Shown here: piece by piece, positions 33,421 to 45,480 of the stretch | Position numbering within the stretch: the first letter of the stretch is position 1 | Layout of the letters: each line of letters begins with the position of its first letter | The notes under the pieces: model-generated | Database searches by the model: none | What the model saw: the letters and a program-made list of their open reading frames with translations, nothing else | What the model was told of the DNA's origin: nothing | Assembly (NCBI RefSeq): GCF_024139115.2 | Contig: NC_085141.1 | Coordinates: 401,857,390 to 401,921,389 of the forward strand | DNA length: 64,000 bases | Reading direction: 5' to 3' | Source of the DNA: Armigeres subalbatus | Taxonomy: Eukaryota > Arthropoda > Insecta > Diptera > Culicidae | Made by a program: the position numbers and the translations under genes

Positions 33421-36109
33421 GGAATTCTTACGATTATCGAATATCTTTAGAAGCTTCCAGCAGCAAAGGTTACGAATCACAAAATTTATCTAAATCTTCA
33501 ATGATTCCAGTCATTTATTGCTAACTGCTACGATTGTACAATAACTTGCAGGATCCAGTGTTGTGCTGAATCATTATCAGACGATAATCATTGCAATTTT
33601 CATGTGAAAATTTTTCACGTGAAAACAGTAGGCGAGTTGTCGCCGGCGACAACTTCTCAAATTTACTTAATTTCACTCAACGAGAATAAACACAGAATTT
33701 TCATTCAAACATTTATCTTTACTAATATCAGCAAATTGTCAACAGTCCTGTTATAACTTCTATTTGGCGTTATGGTTTCATGGTAGTAAGGAAAAAGAGT
33801 TAAAAACGTAACGGTAAATGCTTCAAATCAAAATACGATTTTCAAACGATTCTTATTCGCTGATAATTTAAAAGTATGATCACGGTTGAGTTGAGTTTTG
33901 ATCAACCTCGATTTTTTGAAAATTTAATTTTTCCCATTCCCTAGGATCTAAAGCGTACTACCAAGAAATCGTATTTTTTGGGAAGAAGAATTTTTTGGGA
34001 GTTCAGAATTTCTAACGGACCATATTTCAAGCTGGCTTAGGAACGTCCGTAGTTTCATAGATTCCATTGAGCTTTTTTAGGTGTCTATAAAACCTTTTTT
34101 CCGTTGCATTCTAACAATCCATTTAAACATGCTATAGGTAGAAAAAATATTTTAAGCTCTTTTAGTGGAATGTATACAACCGTCTAAGACGAATTAAGTA
34201 CTCTCCATTTAATTCCACCAATGATTTCGATATCTTTGCAGATACGTATTTCGACCACAACTGTGTGGTCGTCTTCAGTGTCTCGTACTTGACTCGACTT
34301 GCTCGACCCTTTTCAAATGTTGGTCTAGACTTGATCCCCTTTTCTCATTTCCGATGTATCCCTCACAGCCAAAAATGAATAAACTTACGCGGTTTTCGCA
34401 CAGACCCTCTAAGAAGCATATCATTTAACTTTACTGACGTGTGACAGTCTGTAAATTGTTGTCATTGATACACAATCGATTTTTTAGTGCTTTCGAACTT
34501 AAAAATTTTCGGTGGAATTGATCCCTCTCCAAGAACTTGCTTTGATAAATGAAGAATGGTTTTCTCAAATTTTAAAATAATTTTACAGATTTTTCGACTT
34601 GCTGTGCGTATTTATGAACGATTTTGATAAGGAATTCGACAGTGCATGCAATTTTTGAATTTGCGGAGGCTGATCCCCTTTCTACGATATATACTCAAAA
34701 AATATTTTATCGAACCAACCCTTCAACAAATCTGTCAACTTAGTACAAAGTTAAATTTTTTTGAAATTTTATGTTAATTTTTTGCAAAATCTTGAATTCC
34801 GAATATCCTAAAATTGTGATGGAATGTTGACATTTTAACCAGTACCAGTACGATAATTTAGCATATTTATGGCTTTATGCTGTAGGAAAATTAGAAAATC
34901 GTATAAACATATTTTGAATAGAAAATTTAAATTTATTATCAATTTGATACTGTTGGTATAAAATAAGGTATATAACATTTAGAATTGTTGCAAAAGAAAC
35001 AGAACAGAAGTCGTTGAATTTAAGTGTTTTCTGTTATTCGAAGTAAAACATCATTGTGAGCAGCCTCTTTTGTACGTATTGGACTTTTCTTACCTTCTTA
35101 TTGGATGCTACTCCAGGCATCACAATATATTCTCCATTATGGTCATTAAGGTTATAGCCGAGAATCAATCTGGTGTAAGATTACGTGCGCCCATATGAGC
35201 GACAAGAACGTGATTGTTTTTTGAAACAGTCCTCCGGTCTCCGAACAGCGATATCTCCGTCGTCGTCTGTTCTGGCCGGCGAGCGAGCGTTGCCCGAAAA
35301 TCTGCTAAAAGAACATGCAAACATAAACTGGAATGCTTCAGTTACACGCTGATGGGTATGATTAGAGAGAAGCTGTTGCAGCCAAAAGCGTATTCGTCGT
35401 CATCCAGACGAACAATGAAACTGCTCGGAAAGAGTGATATCGCCAATGAACATCGCATGCGATGATGGCCGGGTACAGCGCATGCATCGGGCAAATGCCG
35501 GAAAAATTGCTCCTTTATTGGATTTCTATCAACAACCGGGACCGTGCTGGGTGATGCATCTGGCGTCCTTTAAATGCTACGCACGCAGGAATCCATTTCC
35601 ATTCAATAAAAGCATTCGTTTCGCGATGAACTCACTGCACAGTGAGTGATGGTTAGGGCAGAAACGAATCGAGGTCATCATACGGACAACTCAGCCACTG
35701 AGTCTAACCCAATCAGCGTAGATTTCCGGAAAATGAAGTGCGGGCCAGCATTTTGCGGTTCCAAATCGACCGCGCCGTTATTTCGTTGGCGCGGTTTCTG
35801 TGTTGCATTTTGCAGGTGCGAAAATCTAATTACTTGAATCAATAGCCGGCGCTTTTTGTTTCTCAAGCGCCTCTAAATTGAAGTGCGCGCTGCTGCGGCA
35901 CGTGCAAACCAAATCTTTTGAACTCCTCCTACATAGATGCACGAGACGAGAGTGCTTCAGTTTGAAGTGGGATTTTAGTCGATAAATGGGGCTGAGTAGA
36001 TTTTAAGCAACGGTAACAAAAGAAAGTAAAAATAACTATTGACAATCTAAAATACATATTAATCTTGCTGTGATGCTTTTATCATGAACTAGAAAGGTAT
36101 ATAGGTACA
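33421..36109. other. Long region without recognisable genes
   Basis: Mostly AT-rich. A perfect 20-bp palindrome AGTTGTCGCCGGCGACAACT lies at 33,635-33,654, just after a TGAAAATTTTTCA inverted repeat. The stretch 35,180-35,950 is GC-richer, with three overlapping 60-80 codon frames on the plus strand but no family signature. A repeat-like phrase TCGACTTGCTCGACCC lies near 34,297. Confidence 0.4.
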
Positions 36110-37008
36110 CATCACGGAGAAATTAGAATACTCAGAAGAATCTTCAAGATAACTGGACTAACCCATTAGGTGGGTAAAGTGGCTTTATCCATAAGTGAGA
36201 AGAAGGCTTGTACGTCAAAATAGATGTGTACTTTTCAACCATCTTCACGAAACTAAAATTTCTTCGGATGGGTAAAAAACACCCACCTACAATAAAAATA
36301 ATTTCAGCGTTGGGGATTTTTGTCCAGTAATGAATTATTATCACACAATAAATATGTTTTACAACACAAAACTTTATTAATTTATTTTTACTTTTGCTTT
36401 TACAATTATTATTTACATTTACAACCTAATTTACAAACCGTATTAGATGTATTGATCCTCTTATTTTTGTTTGGTCTATGAAGTCCAACAGTGTCCGTAT
36501 GCATGCTAGTTATATCTGTTTAAAGCCATCTGTGTCCAGGACCCGCCGTTGTTTATAAATATAAAGCCGGCTGAAAAAAAAACAAAATAAATTTACTATA
36601 ATGACTAAAGCATTCGAGCAAATAAAGCAAAATCAAATTCTGAACATTATTTTCAGCGCTAATCAACTTCTGCGATGACACACACCATAATTTTACTTAC
36701 ATTTATTGCGTAAAGCTTCACAGCATCTAACTGGTATTTTATTTGTTCCGAATAAGTTGGCTTCAATAAATAAAAAAAAAGTGCTAATGAAGTCATTCTC
36801 AATTTCACGAAAAATTGCTAACTGTTTTTTCAACCATAAAAGAATAAAAATTACTCACATTCTTAACAGAAAAGAACTATTTAAATATGGGTACTTTTGC
36901 TCCATTTTGCAAATTTTCAAATCCCCGCCTTTTTGACAGCTGCATATAGATTCTGAAGGTGAGTGATTTTAATACATAAAATGTGTATTCTCAATTCTCC
37001 GTGATGCA
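36110..37008. mobile_element. TIR DNA element of about 0.9 kb
   Basis: Left end CATCACGGAGAAATTAGAAT and right end, inverted, CATCACGGAGAATTGAGAAT. The interior has AT-rich sequence, a possible polyadenylation word AATAAA (36,348) and no transposase. Non-autonomous; superfamily not fixed because the target duplication is unclear. Confidence 0.72.
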
Positions 37009-37184
37009 CGATGAAAACTATTGAATTTACCTTAACATTTATCAATTAATCATGAGCCACAGGATTCTCCATTTTCAATTTAATGCCAACAAAACGTGCC
37101 ATAAAAGCACACAATTATTAGCCAGCAGCTAACAGTTAGTGATCATCGATACATTGGAAACCTGTCTCCTGTTTCTTACTACAG

Positions 37185-37275
37185 GTAATCTTCGATATAA
37201 CGTACCCCCGATACAACGTACACTCGATATAACGTCACTCGATATAGCGTACATTTTCCCCCGTTATAACGTACA
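37185..37275. repeat. Cluster of CGATATAACGTAC motifs
   Basis: Five copies, some imperfect, of a motif close to CGATATAACGTAC within 90 bases, after ACAGGTAATCTT. It resembles the motif-rich end of a pogo-like transposon; no matching opposite end is found. Confidence 0.6.
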
Positions 37276-39061
37276 CTATGAAAAATAATTCTAATTTACG
37301 TAGTTATTACAAAAATGTAGGGATGGCATTATCTCGGGCATTATGGTATGGAGTCTAATTTTGTCAGCTAGAGGCATTAATTACTGTTTTTTTTCCAGTT
37401 TGCACTATCCTCAGAATTCTCCCGAGGTATTGGATGATATTCAGGTTATTTGAGGTTTTGGGCATATTCTATGGACAAATGTCGAGTTGTTTTCAGGTCT
37501 AAGTCAGCCAATGTCGAGTAAAGCAATGGTATTGTAGATCTAAACTTTAAATGTGTACCAGATTATTTTAAAATTAATCCTAGAGGAAATTCCTGGAGGA
37601 GCTCCCAACATAATTTCTGGCGAATTTTGTAGAGGAATTCCTGTAGGAAATTCTTAACAGAGTTCCAAAAAGAATCTCTGAAGTCCGAATTAACCCAACA
37701 AACAACGACAAGCTACAAATAAGCATCTAAGTTGAATTATTGTTTATTTGTGATCTTCATAGCTGAATAAAATGGATCCTGAATAATTCGCTAGACAGAT
37801 TTAATTTCAGCATTTGATTCAACTAATATTCGACTTGGCCTATTTATTTGTTTACCACCTTTATTCGAAGTCGAAGTCACGTTTTAGTTTCATCACACTT
37901 CAGCACATTGGAGAAGTTTATCAATGTGCTGAACTAATGATTTTCAAAATTATCTGTTCGACTATGATGTGATGCTCTAAAAGGGTGGTCGAATTGAGTT
38001 TGAATAGTAGATTAATAAGCAAGCATTAGACATTCTTCTTAACCTTAGTCCTTAGTAGGATCTATCGCACAATGGAATAAAACATTATAGGTAATAGGTT
38101 ATGTTTTTTTCTGTTTGAAAGAAAATCGCTATGGCTTGAATTGATGATATTTGGATAGGAAAATAATGATTCATTTTCAAGACATTGTTGGATTCATTGT
38201 CAAGAACACTCAGGCTTTTTATATTTTAATTCCTGATCTATAAAGGTGTTGGAGATTATAACCAACAAAATTGCTGGAGCAATGCAGAAAATTTATGCAG
38301 TTGTATTAAAGTTGTGCGGAAACGAACACAAACAAATTCATATAAAATCGACCATATTGCATGTTTGTTACAGATTCCATATGTATGTACTAGTTGTTTT
38401 TCTATATGTAAATAAATTTACTTGCTGCATGTGTGGTATTGACAATCATATCGCAACCGGTTATTCAGAGATTCCGAGCAACGTCGAAAATAAATCCATT
38501 AAATTTTCATAAACTCCGTTAATATCATTGGGGACGGATTTTATTTTATCGTTTTGACATTATGACTGGCTGAACAATGGTTGACATCGCCGTAGCGTGA
38601 GGTTGGCCAGGTTGGCCTCCGCCAAGGGCGCCAGGCCTCAGGGGGCGCCGAGATCAAGATTTCAGCTTTGAGAACTAGATCAGAATTATAAGTTAAGGGG
38701 CAATCAATAGCAAACCGACTACAAAACCTAAAGTGGTAAAGATATTAATTAGAAAATATTTTATATATCAACATGTCAAATGGCTTTTCCGGTCACTGAG
38801 AGTCATCCGTTTACTAGTTTAAAGTTATTTAGATTCAAGCGATTCCCTCAGAGGCTACAGCCATAATAATCCCGGTTTCGGAAGGCTTTTATTCAGACAA
38901 ACTATTTATTTGAGTTTAGAAAAATGGCCATTATGGCCGAATTTAATCCAATTGCATTTCGGATTCAAATAGACCAAAAACTTATACGAGTTCATATATG
39001 TGAATAAACAAAACGAAGTCGTTGAATATTTGGTGAATAGTAATAATTTGACATATCCCAA
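37276..39061. other. Intergenic DNA with small repeat pieces
   Basis: No gene. GGAATTCC repeat at 37,575-37,685. A piece at 38,589-38,660 (GCCGTAGCGTG, GCCAAGGGCGCC) is shared in inverse with 44,171-44,200. An 88-codon frame at 38,246-38,512 has no family signature. Confidence 0.45.
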
Positions 39062-39270
39062 ACGGGCTTGGTGGTCATACGGCTACCACTTCTGCCTCAT
39101 ACGCAGGAGGTCGTGGGTTCAATCACAGGCCCGTTTCATGCCTCCTACTTTATTTTTTCTAAATATTTCTCATGTTCTAGCAATAGCTCCTATAGCTCCT
39201 TTATCTATTTTCTCTATTTTGAGCTTATTTAAAAAAAATCTCGAACAGTTTACCACCTAACTTAGCTGTC
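39062..39270 (+). mobile_element. tRNA-derived SINE, truncated copy
   Basis: The head CGGGCTTGGTGGTCATACGG with B box GGGTTCAATCAC (39,116-39,127) matches the head of the SINE at 29,941-30,560, and the following CTCCTACTTT and TTCTAGCAAT phrases also match. It then diverges, so the 3' part is lost or different. Confidence 0.72.
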
Positions 39271-39479
39271 TTAGTGGTAATGTGTCAAATATGGTCTAAC
39301 CACCTAAAGCGATTGCGGATCAATCACATTCTATTTTCTCAAGCACGTGATTTCTGGCGTAGCCCACAGTATCGGAGTGTGTTTGTTTACCAGCCGATGA
39401 TTGCTATTACGACTCAAATTGATAGCGTATGGCTATTGCGTCGAATGCTACGCTTTGACAGAGCAATTGAGTTGAACAA

Positions 39480-40400
39480 CTTAGTTGAATTCAATTGGCT
39501 TGCCTCCATGAATTCTGAATGCAATCCACCAGGGATTCCGTTGGAAATGTACCAGATAATCCGATGGGAATGTTTCATGAAGTCTAATGAGAATCTTCTA
39601 GAGCTTCCGAATAGAATCCTCCAGGAACTCCAACGTGAATGTTCAATTATTTCGTAGGCAATGTTCCAGGGATGTAGAAGCAAATCATTGATGGATTCCT
39701 GAGCAATCTGGCGAGGGATCCCGATGCAAATCGTCGAGGAACTTCAAACCAATCCTTCAGATATTCCTTGAAGAATCATCCAGCCATTCCGAAGGAAATC
39801 CTCAGGGGATGTTGAAGCAAATCTTCGAGGGGTCCCGAAGCAAATCATTGAAGGATTTCGAAGCAAATCGTCGAATGATTCCAAAGCCATTCATCAAGGG
39901 ATTCCGTAAATCAAGTAAATCGTCGAGGGGGTCCGAACTAAATCTTCGAGGAGTTCCGAAGCAAACCGTCGGTGTATTTCCGGAGCGAATTGTCGAATGA
40001 TTCCGAAGCAATTCGTCGAGAGATTTCGAAGCAAATCATTGAGGGATTCCGAGGCAAAACGTCGAGAGACTTCGAAATAAAAATTCAAGGGGTTCTGAAC
40101 CAAATCGTCGAAGTACTCTGAAACAAATCGTCAAGGAATTCCGAAGCAAATCTCTCAACGATTTCGGAATAAATTTTCGAACGACTCCGGAGGAATTTCG
40201 AAGCAAATTAACGAGAGATTCTGAGGCAAATCCTCCATGGATTATGGAGGGTATCCCCACAGATTCCCAAGGGTATCCCTCAACGATACCGAAAGAAATC
40301 CAGTCTGAGTTCATCTGGATTCCGGTTGGAATACTTCGATGATTCTGAAAGGAATTCTTTAGAAATTTCAAAAAGAAATTTTCTCGGATGCTGATGGCAA
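39480..40400. repeat. Degenerate repeat of about 30-bp units
   Basis: Imperfect iterations around TTCCGAAGCAAATCGTCGAG and GGGATTCCGA. Open frames on both strands (127 and 147 codons among others) follow from the repeat and show no domain. Confidence 0.8.
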
Positions 40401-41279
40401 TTGTGGAGATTATCAATCTGCTAGGCAAGCGGAAGTCTGCTAGAAAACTGTCACTCCAGTGCGTGATGGCTGACCACATGTCTTTGACTGCTGGAAAAGT
40501 ACCACGATTGCTTTGATTGATATATTGGTGGCTCTCCGTTGTTGTTTATATCAAGCTTGCTTTGATGCTATCAAATCAATTAGATATTGACTTTTAATAA
40601 TTAACGCCAAGTGCAATTTCACTGCCACACAGGAATCTTTCTTAGAAATGAGAAACAAGCTCATTTGTTTCCACTCATTTCATTATGATAGGGTGAATAT
40701 GGGAGATAAGTCTTTTGTCTTCAATTTTTTTCAGTAAGCATAATAAGTATACAGGGGTTAGACAAAAAGGTTGAGATAGGCAAACAAATGTCGAAGTTCA
40801 AATCAGCATAACTTTGCCTAGAATGATCCGATTTTGATTAAACTGGGACCATCGGACGCGGAAACTCTTCTAGTATACTGGCCCTATGCGAAACATTTGA
40901 TTGGCCCTTGGCCACCGGTGGTGTTCCGGGTTTTCCGAGGGTATGTTAAAAATGCGTTTTTTCTGCTGCTTGTCATTTTATATGACGTTTGCTGCCATCA
41001 TGTTTTATGTTTTCCCCAGAAACTAGAACTAATATGCTGACCAATGCTGGCTGCAGATCGAAAATCCGTTAGGTATACGCAGAGATATGGTCATTTTCGT
41101 GGAAACAATACGGGATGGGCCATACACCCTCAACAAATGTCACTTTCGCAGAACTTCCGGAACCTGTTACAAATTGGCCAAAGAATCTTACAGTCCTTAA
41201 AATATATCTTCTATATCTTCTATATATATATATATATAAAACTCAATGTTTGTATGTTTGTATGTATGTTTGTATGTAT

Positions 41280-42300
41280 GTTCCAGCATAACTTCTGAAC
41301 GCATTGACCGATTTCAACCGAATTTGGAACACTCATTCTTTATCTTAAGGAGACGACGATAGGGGGGTTATGGATGTTGTTTGGAAAAGGGGGATGGTGT
41401 GGGGGGAGGGGTATTGCTAAGTCATCGATAAACTCAGTGCACCTTCTGATCCCCTTGGCCGATTTCAACCAAATTTAGAACACACATTCTTCATCTTAAG
41501 AAGACGATGATGAGGGGTTAGGGATGCTCTTTGGAAAAGGGGGAGGGTGTGGTGGGGAGGGGTATTGATAAGTTATCAATCAACTCAGTGTACCTTCTGA
41601 ACCCCTTGGCCGATTTCAACCAAATTTGGAACACACATTCTTTATCTTAAGGAGACGACGACAGGAGGGTTAGGGATGCTCTTTGGAAAAGGGGGAGGGT
41701 GTTGTGGGGAGGGGTATTGCTAAGTCATCGATCAACTCAGTGTACCTTCTGATCCCCTTGGCCGATTTCAACCAAATTTAGAACACACATTCTTCATCTT
41801 AGGGAGACGATGATGAGGGGTTAGGGATGCTCTTTGGAAAAGGGGGAGGGTGTGGTGGGGAGGGGTATTGATAAGTTATCAATCAACTCAGTGTACCTTC
41901 TGAACCCCTTGGCCGATTTCAACCAAATTTGGAACACACATTCTTTATCTTAAAGAGACGACGACAGGAGGGTTAGGGATGCTCTTTGGAAAAGGGGGAG
42001 GGTGTTGTGGGGAGGGGTATTGCTAAGTCATCGATCAACTCAGTGTACGTTCCGAACCCCTTGGCCGATTTCAACCAAATTTGGAACACATATTCTTTAT
42101 CTTAAGGATACGATGATGGGGGAGGGGTGGTTTAGGGATGCTCTTTGTAAAATGGGGAAAGTGGGGGGAAGGGTATTGCCTTCTGAACCCCTTGGCCGAA
42201 TTCAAACAAATTTAGAACACACATTCTTTATCTTAAGGAGATGACGATGGGGGGTTAGGGATGCTCTTTGGAAAAGGGGGAGGGTGTGAACCAAATTTGT
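41280..42300 (+). repeat. 151-152-bp satellite array with alternating units
   Basis: Seven copies, with the word GGCCGATTTCAAC (or its variant) at about 41,308, 41,459, 41,610, 41,762, 41,913, 42,065 and 42,196. Units alternate in the middle: those at 41,459 and 41,762 read GATCCCC and TTTAGAACACAC; those at 41,610 and 41,913 read GAACCCC and TTTGGAACACAC. This gives a two-unit period of 303 bp. Confidence 0.93.
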
Positions 42301-42784
42301 ATCAAATATTATCTGTACTAAGGAAACGATTTTAGTGGATGTGTTTAGGTCATTTTAAAAGGGGGTGTGAGAGAGGGGTATTGTTTAGTTATCGATCAAT
42401 TCAGTATAACTTCTCAACCCATTTACCGATGTCTACCAAATTTGGAACTCATATTCTCCGTCTAAGGAAGACCATATTAGACTGTTTTTTGAGACTGGCA
42501 CGATTTTGAACGAACATCGGGTGAATTTTTCAGGCCGGTTTACACGTGCAGCACTTTTTTGGTTTTTGTTTTAGATTTTAAAATAGTTGAAGGCTTCAAT
42601 AAATATGAGTTTTTTGGGAAAGTTGACCTCAAATTAGCCAAAGAATTGACTGAGACAATAAAACGATATTCAATTTTCGACGGGAAAGGTCAATTGTTAC
42701 CCTTCATCGGAATCATAGTTTGCCCAGTGAAAAGCAATGATTAATGTGCTTCCTTCTGGATGATTTATGTGATTGCTTTTTTAA

Positions 42785-42950
42785 AGGTAGGCATTCGCTC
42801 GGAATAAGGCAATGGTGGTGGGTGTGATCCCTTCTTTTAAAATATGCGTTTGCCCGGAATAAGGCATCGGTGGATGTTTTTCCTTTTTTAGAAATAGGCG
42901 TTTGCCCGGAATAAAGCAATTGTGGGTTTGATCCCTTCTTCAAAATCAGT
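42785..42950 (+). repeat. Three-copy minisatellite
   Basis: Copies of GC(G/A)TTTGCCCGGAATAAGGCA at about 42,788, 42,846 and 42,897 (spacing 58 and 51), each followed by a T-rich ATCCCTTCTTT-like stretch. Confidence 0.85.
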
Positions 42951-43739
42951 CAATGTTTCTAAAAGTTTTCTTTTAATAAAATGATGAAGTATCAATAGGT
43001 AAACACAATTACCCTGTTGATATCAATTGGTTTTAACATTTTCGTATTGTGAGATCAAATTGCGAACCAATCTGGCAATTCCGAGCAAGGCCGGGTACAT
43101 AAAGCTAGTCTCTATAAAGATCCTATATTCATCGTCTTAGGAAAACATGAATTTTGACACCCATATATGCATGGTTCCAGATGGTGCCAAAACCGGCCCC
43201 TCCTGGAAAGCCCATGGAACCTGCTATAAGGGTGGCAGTGGACACTATCATTCTGGAAATGTTTCTGTAATCATCGTCTCGCAAATCCATGAAGTCAGAT
43301 ACTCATATTTGCATTATTCCGATCTGTTATCATTTCATCATGTTCCCGGTACCGTTTTTACGGAAATGGTCGTATCTCTGTGTAGTTTAGATGGATTCTC
43401 GATCTACAGCCACCATTGGCCGGCATATTAGTTCTAGTTTTCGGAGAAAGCATAAAACACGATGAAAGTTAACGTCACATAAAATGACAAGCAGTGGAAA
43501 AAATGCATCTTGAACATACCCTCGGAAAACCCGGAACATTTCCGGTGGTCAAGGACCAATCTCAGGTTTTGCAGGGGGACAGTATACTAGAAGAGTGTCC
43601 GCTTCTGATGGTCCTGGTTTTATCAAAATCGGATTATTATACGCAAAGTTATGCTGATTTGAATTTCGACTTATTTTTACCTATCTCAACCTTTTTGTCT
43701 AACCCCTGTATCTTGAAAATTGATATCACTGCTAACTAA

Positions 43740-44240
43740 TCCTAGGGGGCTATTTTTTTCTAGGGTGGGCTAAGCCCCCCCCCCTAGCCTCTTATTTACG
43801 CCAATGACTATTCGCATCTTGTAAACAACCTAAGATCCGTGTTACCCCAGTCCGGCAAAATTAAAATAATAATACCTTCAGGGTTATCAGTCGAAATTTC
43901 TCCTGATTGCATGAAGCCATTTTTTTTAGAAAATTTAGCAGAACAGATGTTCGGAGGCTCCACGTCCCATGTTACAGAAACGAAATATATCATTCTGAAC
44001 CTGGCCAATATTTTTCAAATGATACCTACTCGGGCAGTATCCGGCTGTAAGGCCAGTAAATATGCAATGAGCTCTTTTAGTGAGCTCCAAGAGCTTTTCG
44101 TTTACTTAAACATTGGGAATTATAAATCTCTTATTTTACTTAGTAAGAAAGAGGCGCCCATAAAGGTTTCGCCAAGGGCGCTGAGAGTCCACGCTACGGC
44201 TCTGATGGTTGAAATAAAAATCTTGTACAGTTATTAACAA
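43740..44240 (+). repeat. Unclassified dispersed element with one open frame
   Basis: Begins with a C-run (CTAAGCCCCCCCCCCTAGCC) and contains a 132-codon frame from ATG 43,839 to 44,237 with no family I recognise. GCCAAGGGCGC (44,171-44,181) and CACGCTACGGC (44,190-44,200) are shared in inverse with 38,589-38,633, so part of this is a repeat. The frame may be a transposon protein relic. Confidence 0.35.
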
Positions 44241-44739
44241 ACTGTAGTTTGACAGATTGACTTGTTGAATAAGAGTCCAATAATGATTCATATTCAGCCA
44301 TACGATTATTTATGTTATGCGTCGAGTAGGTCTTAACTTATAAATCAAGGATGGCGCGGATGACAACGTTACCGGCGGATGATCAAATGTCAGCAGTTCG
44401 AGACCCGGTTAGGAAAATTTTAAAATGATTATATGAAAATAGCAATTTATTCAACATACGTTCAATGGAGATCTTGATGATGCTACACTCAATGCGTTAT
44501 TATTTTCGGAAAATTTACATGTAGCTGAATTAAGGCTAAGTAAAATGCTTATTAAAGGTTTAACAAATCAGGTAATAAAGTTGTTTTTCAAAATAAGAAG
44601 TTATAGCTGTATAACTTCTCCAAAATTGTGTGAACAAAGCCTGAAGAGAAGTTGCGATAAGAAATAGTACAGACATTATTCAACACAGTGCTGAATTGAT
44701 TCATCACACTGATGTTAGTTAAACTAGTGAATGTTTGTT
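44241..44739. other. AT-rich DNA with a tRNA-like scrap
   Basis: 44,350-44,420 has GGATGGCGCGGATGACAACG and GTTCGAGACCCGG, resembling a degenerate tRNA-derived SINE head. No gene otherwise. Confidence 0.3.
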
Positions 44740-45480
44740 GGGAATTCTTTAAAAAAATCTGATTGAATTCATGAAGGGATTAAAAAACTGAATAAAGTAA
44801 TTTCTGGAAGAATATTTTAAAGAATGTCCAATGGTATTTTTGAAGGAATTACTATAAGAATTTCCGAAGGAGTTTCCTGAATATATTTTTAAGCGATTCC
44901 TAAAGTTATTTAGGAAGGAACTCCAAATAGAATTTGCGAAGAAATTCCTAGATTTCTACAGGAATTCCTTCGAAAATTCCTTCAGGAACTCCTTCCAGAA
45001 TTCCTTCTGGAATTGTTCCATCTGGAATTTCTCCTGGATTTCCTTCAAAAATAGCCCCAGGTAGTTGTTCTTTCGGGAAATGTACCAGTAATTTATTTTC
45101 AATTTGCTCCAAAAATTCCTTTGAAGATTACTCCAGGAATTCCTTCGGCGATTCCAGGAGGGATTTCTTCAAAACATCATCCAGAAATAAATCCAGTAAT
45201 TCCTTCGAAAATTCTTCCAGGAATTCCTTCGGAATTTCCCTTGGACATAAGGTCAATATTTTCACATCGAATTTTTTCTTTAATTTCTTTCAAGATCCTA
45301 AGACTAATCCAAAGACCTCCGGAAATTCCTGCAAGAATTTTTTTATGTCTTTATTAGGAAGACTTTCAGCCCGAGGCTCCTGCAAGAATTCCTTCGGAAA
45401 CTCCTTGAGCAATACTTTTAGAAATTATCCCAGGAATTTCTAAAAAAAAATCTAGAATAAACTTCAAAGAAACTCCTGGG
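44740..45480. repeat. Degenerate GGAATTCC-type repeat
   Basis: Same class as 906-1,625, here mainly as AATTCCTTCGGAAATTCC and CCAGGAATTCC words. Confidence 0.85.

Larger units (their letters stand above)
41215..43105. mobile_element. Satellite-carrying element nested in the TIR element
   Basis: Starts with a (TA)n stretch and AAACTCAATGTTTGTATG followed by TATG iterations. It ends near GCCGGGTACATAAAGCTAGT (43,090-43,109). In between lie a 151-bp tandem array and a 50-58-bp array. The end words recall non-autonomous Helitron-like repeats of insects, but the assignment is from memory and unproven. Confidence 0.5.
40752..43708. mobile_element. Long-TIR transposon flanked by TA
   Basis: 2,957 bp between TA dinucleotides (40,750-40,751 and 43,709-43,710). 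The outer 20 bases are identical inverted repeats (CAGGGGTTAGACAAAAAGGT), and imperfect inverted similarity continues for about 375 bp on each side (40,752-41,125 and 43,335-43,708). The centre is occupied by a second element at about 41,215-43,105. No transposase. TA duplication suggests Tc1/mariner-type mobilisation. Confidence 0.88.

Noticed and set aside
39274..40479. 127- and 147-codon frames
   Set aside because: Mostly or wholly within the degenerate TTCCGAAGCAAATCG repeat, with no domain and equal openness on both strands.
41280..42950. A CRISPR-like array of regularly spaced repeats
   Set aside because: The units are 151-152 bp contiguous satellite repeats without unique spacers, in a eukaryotic transposon context.
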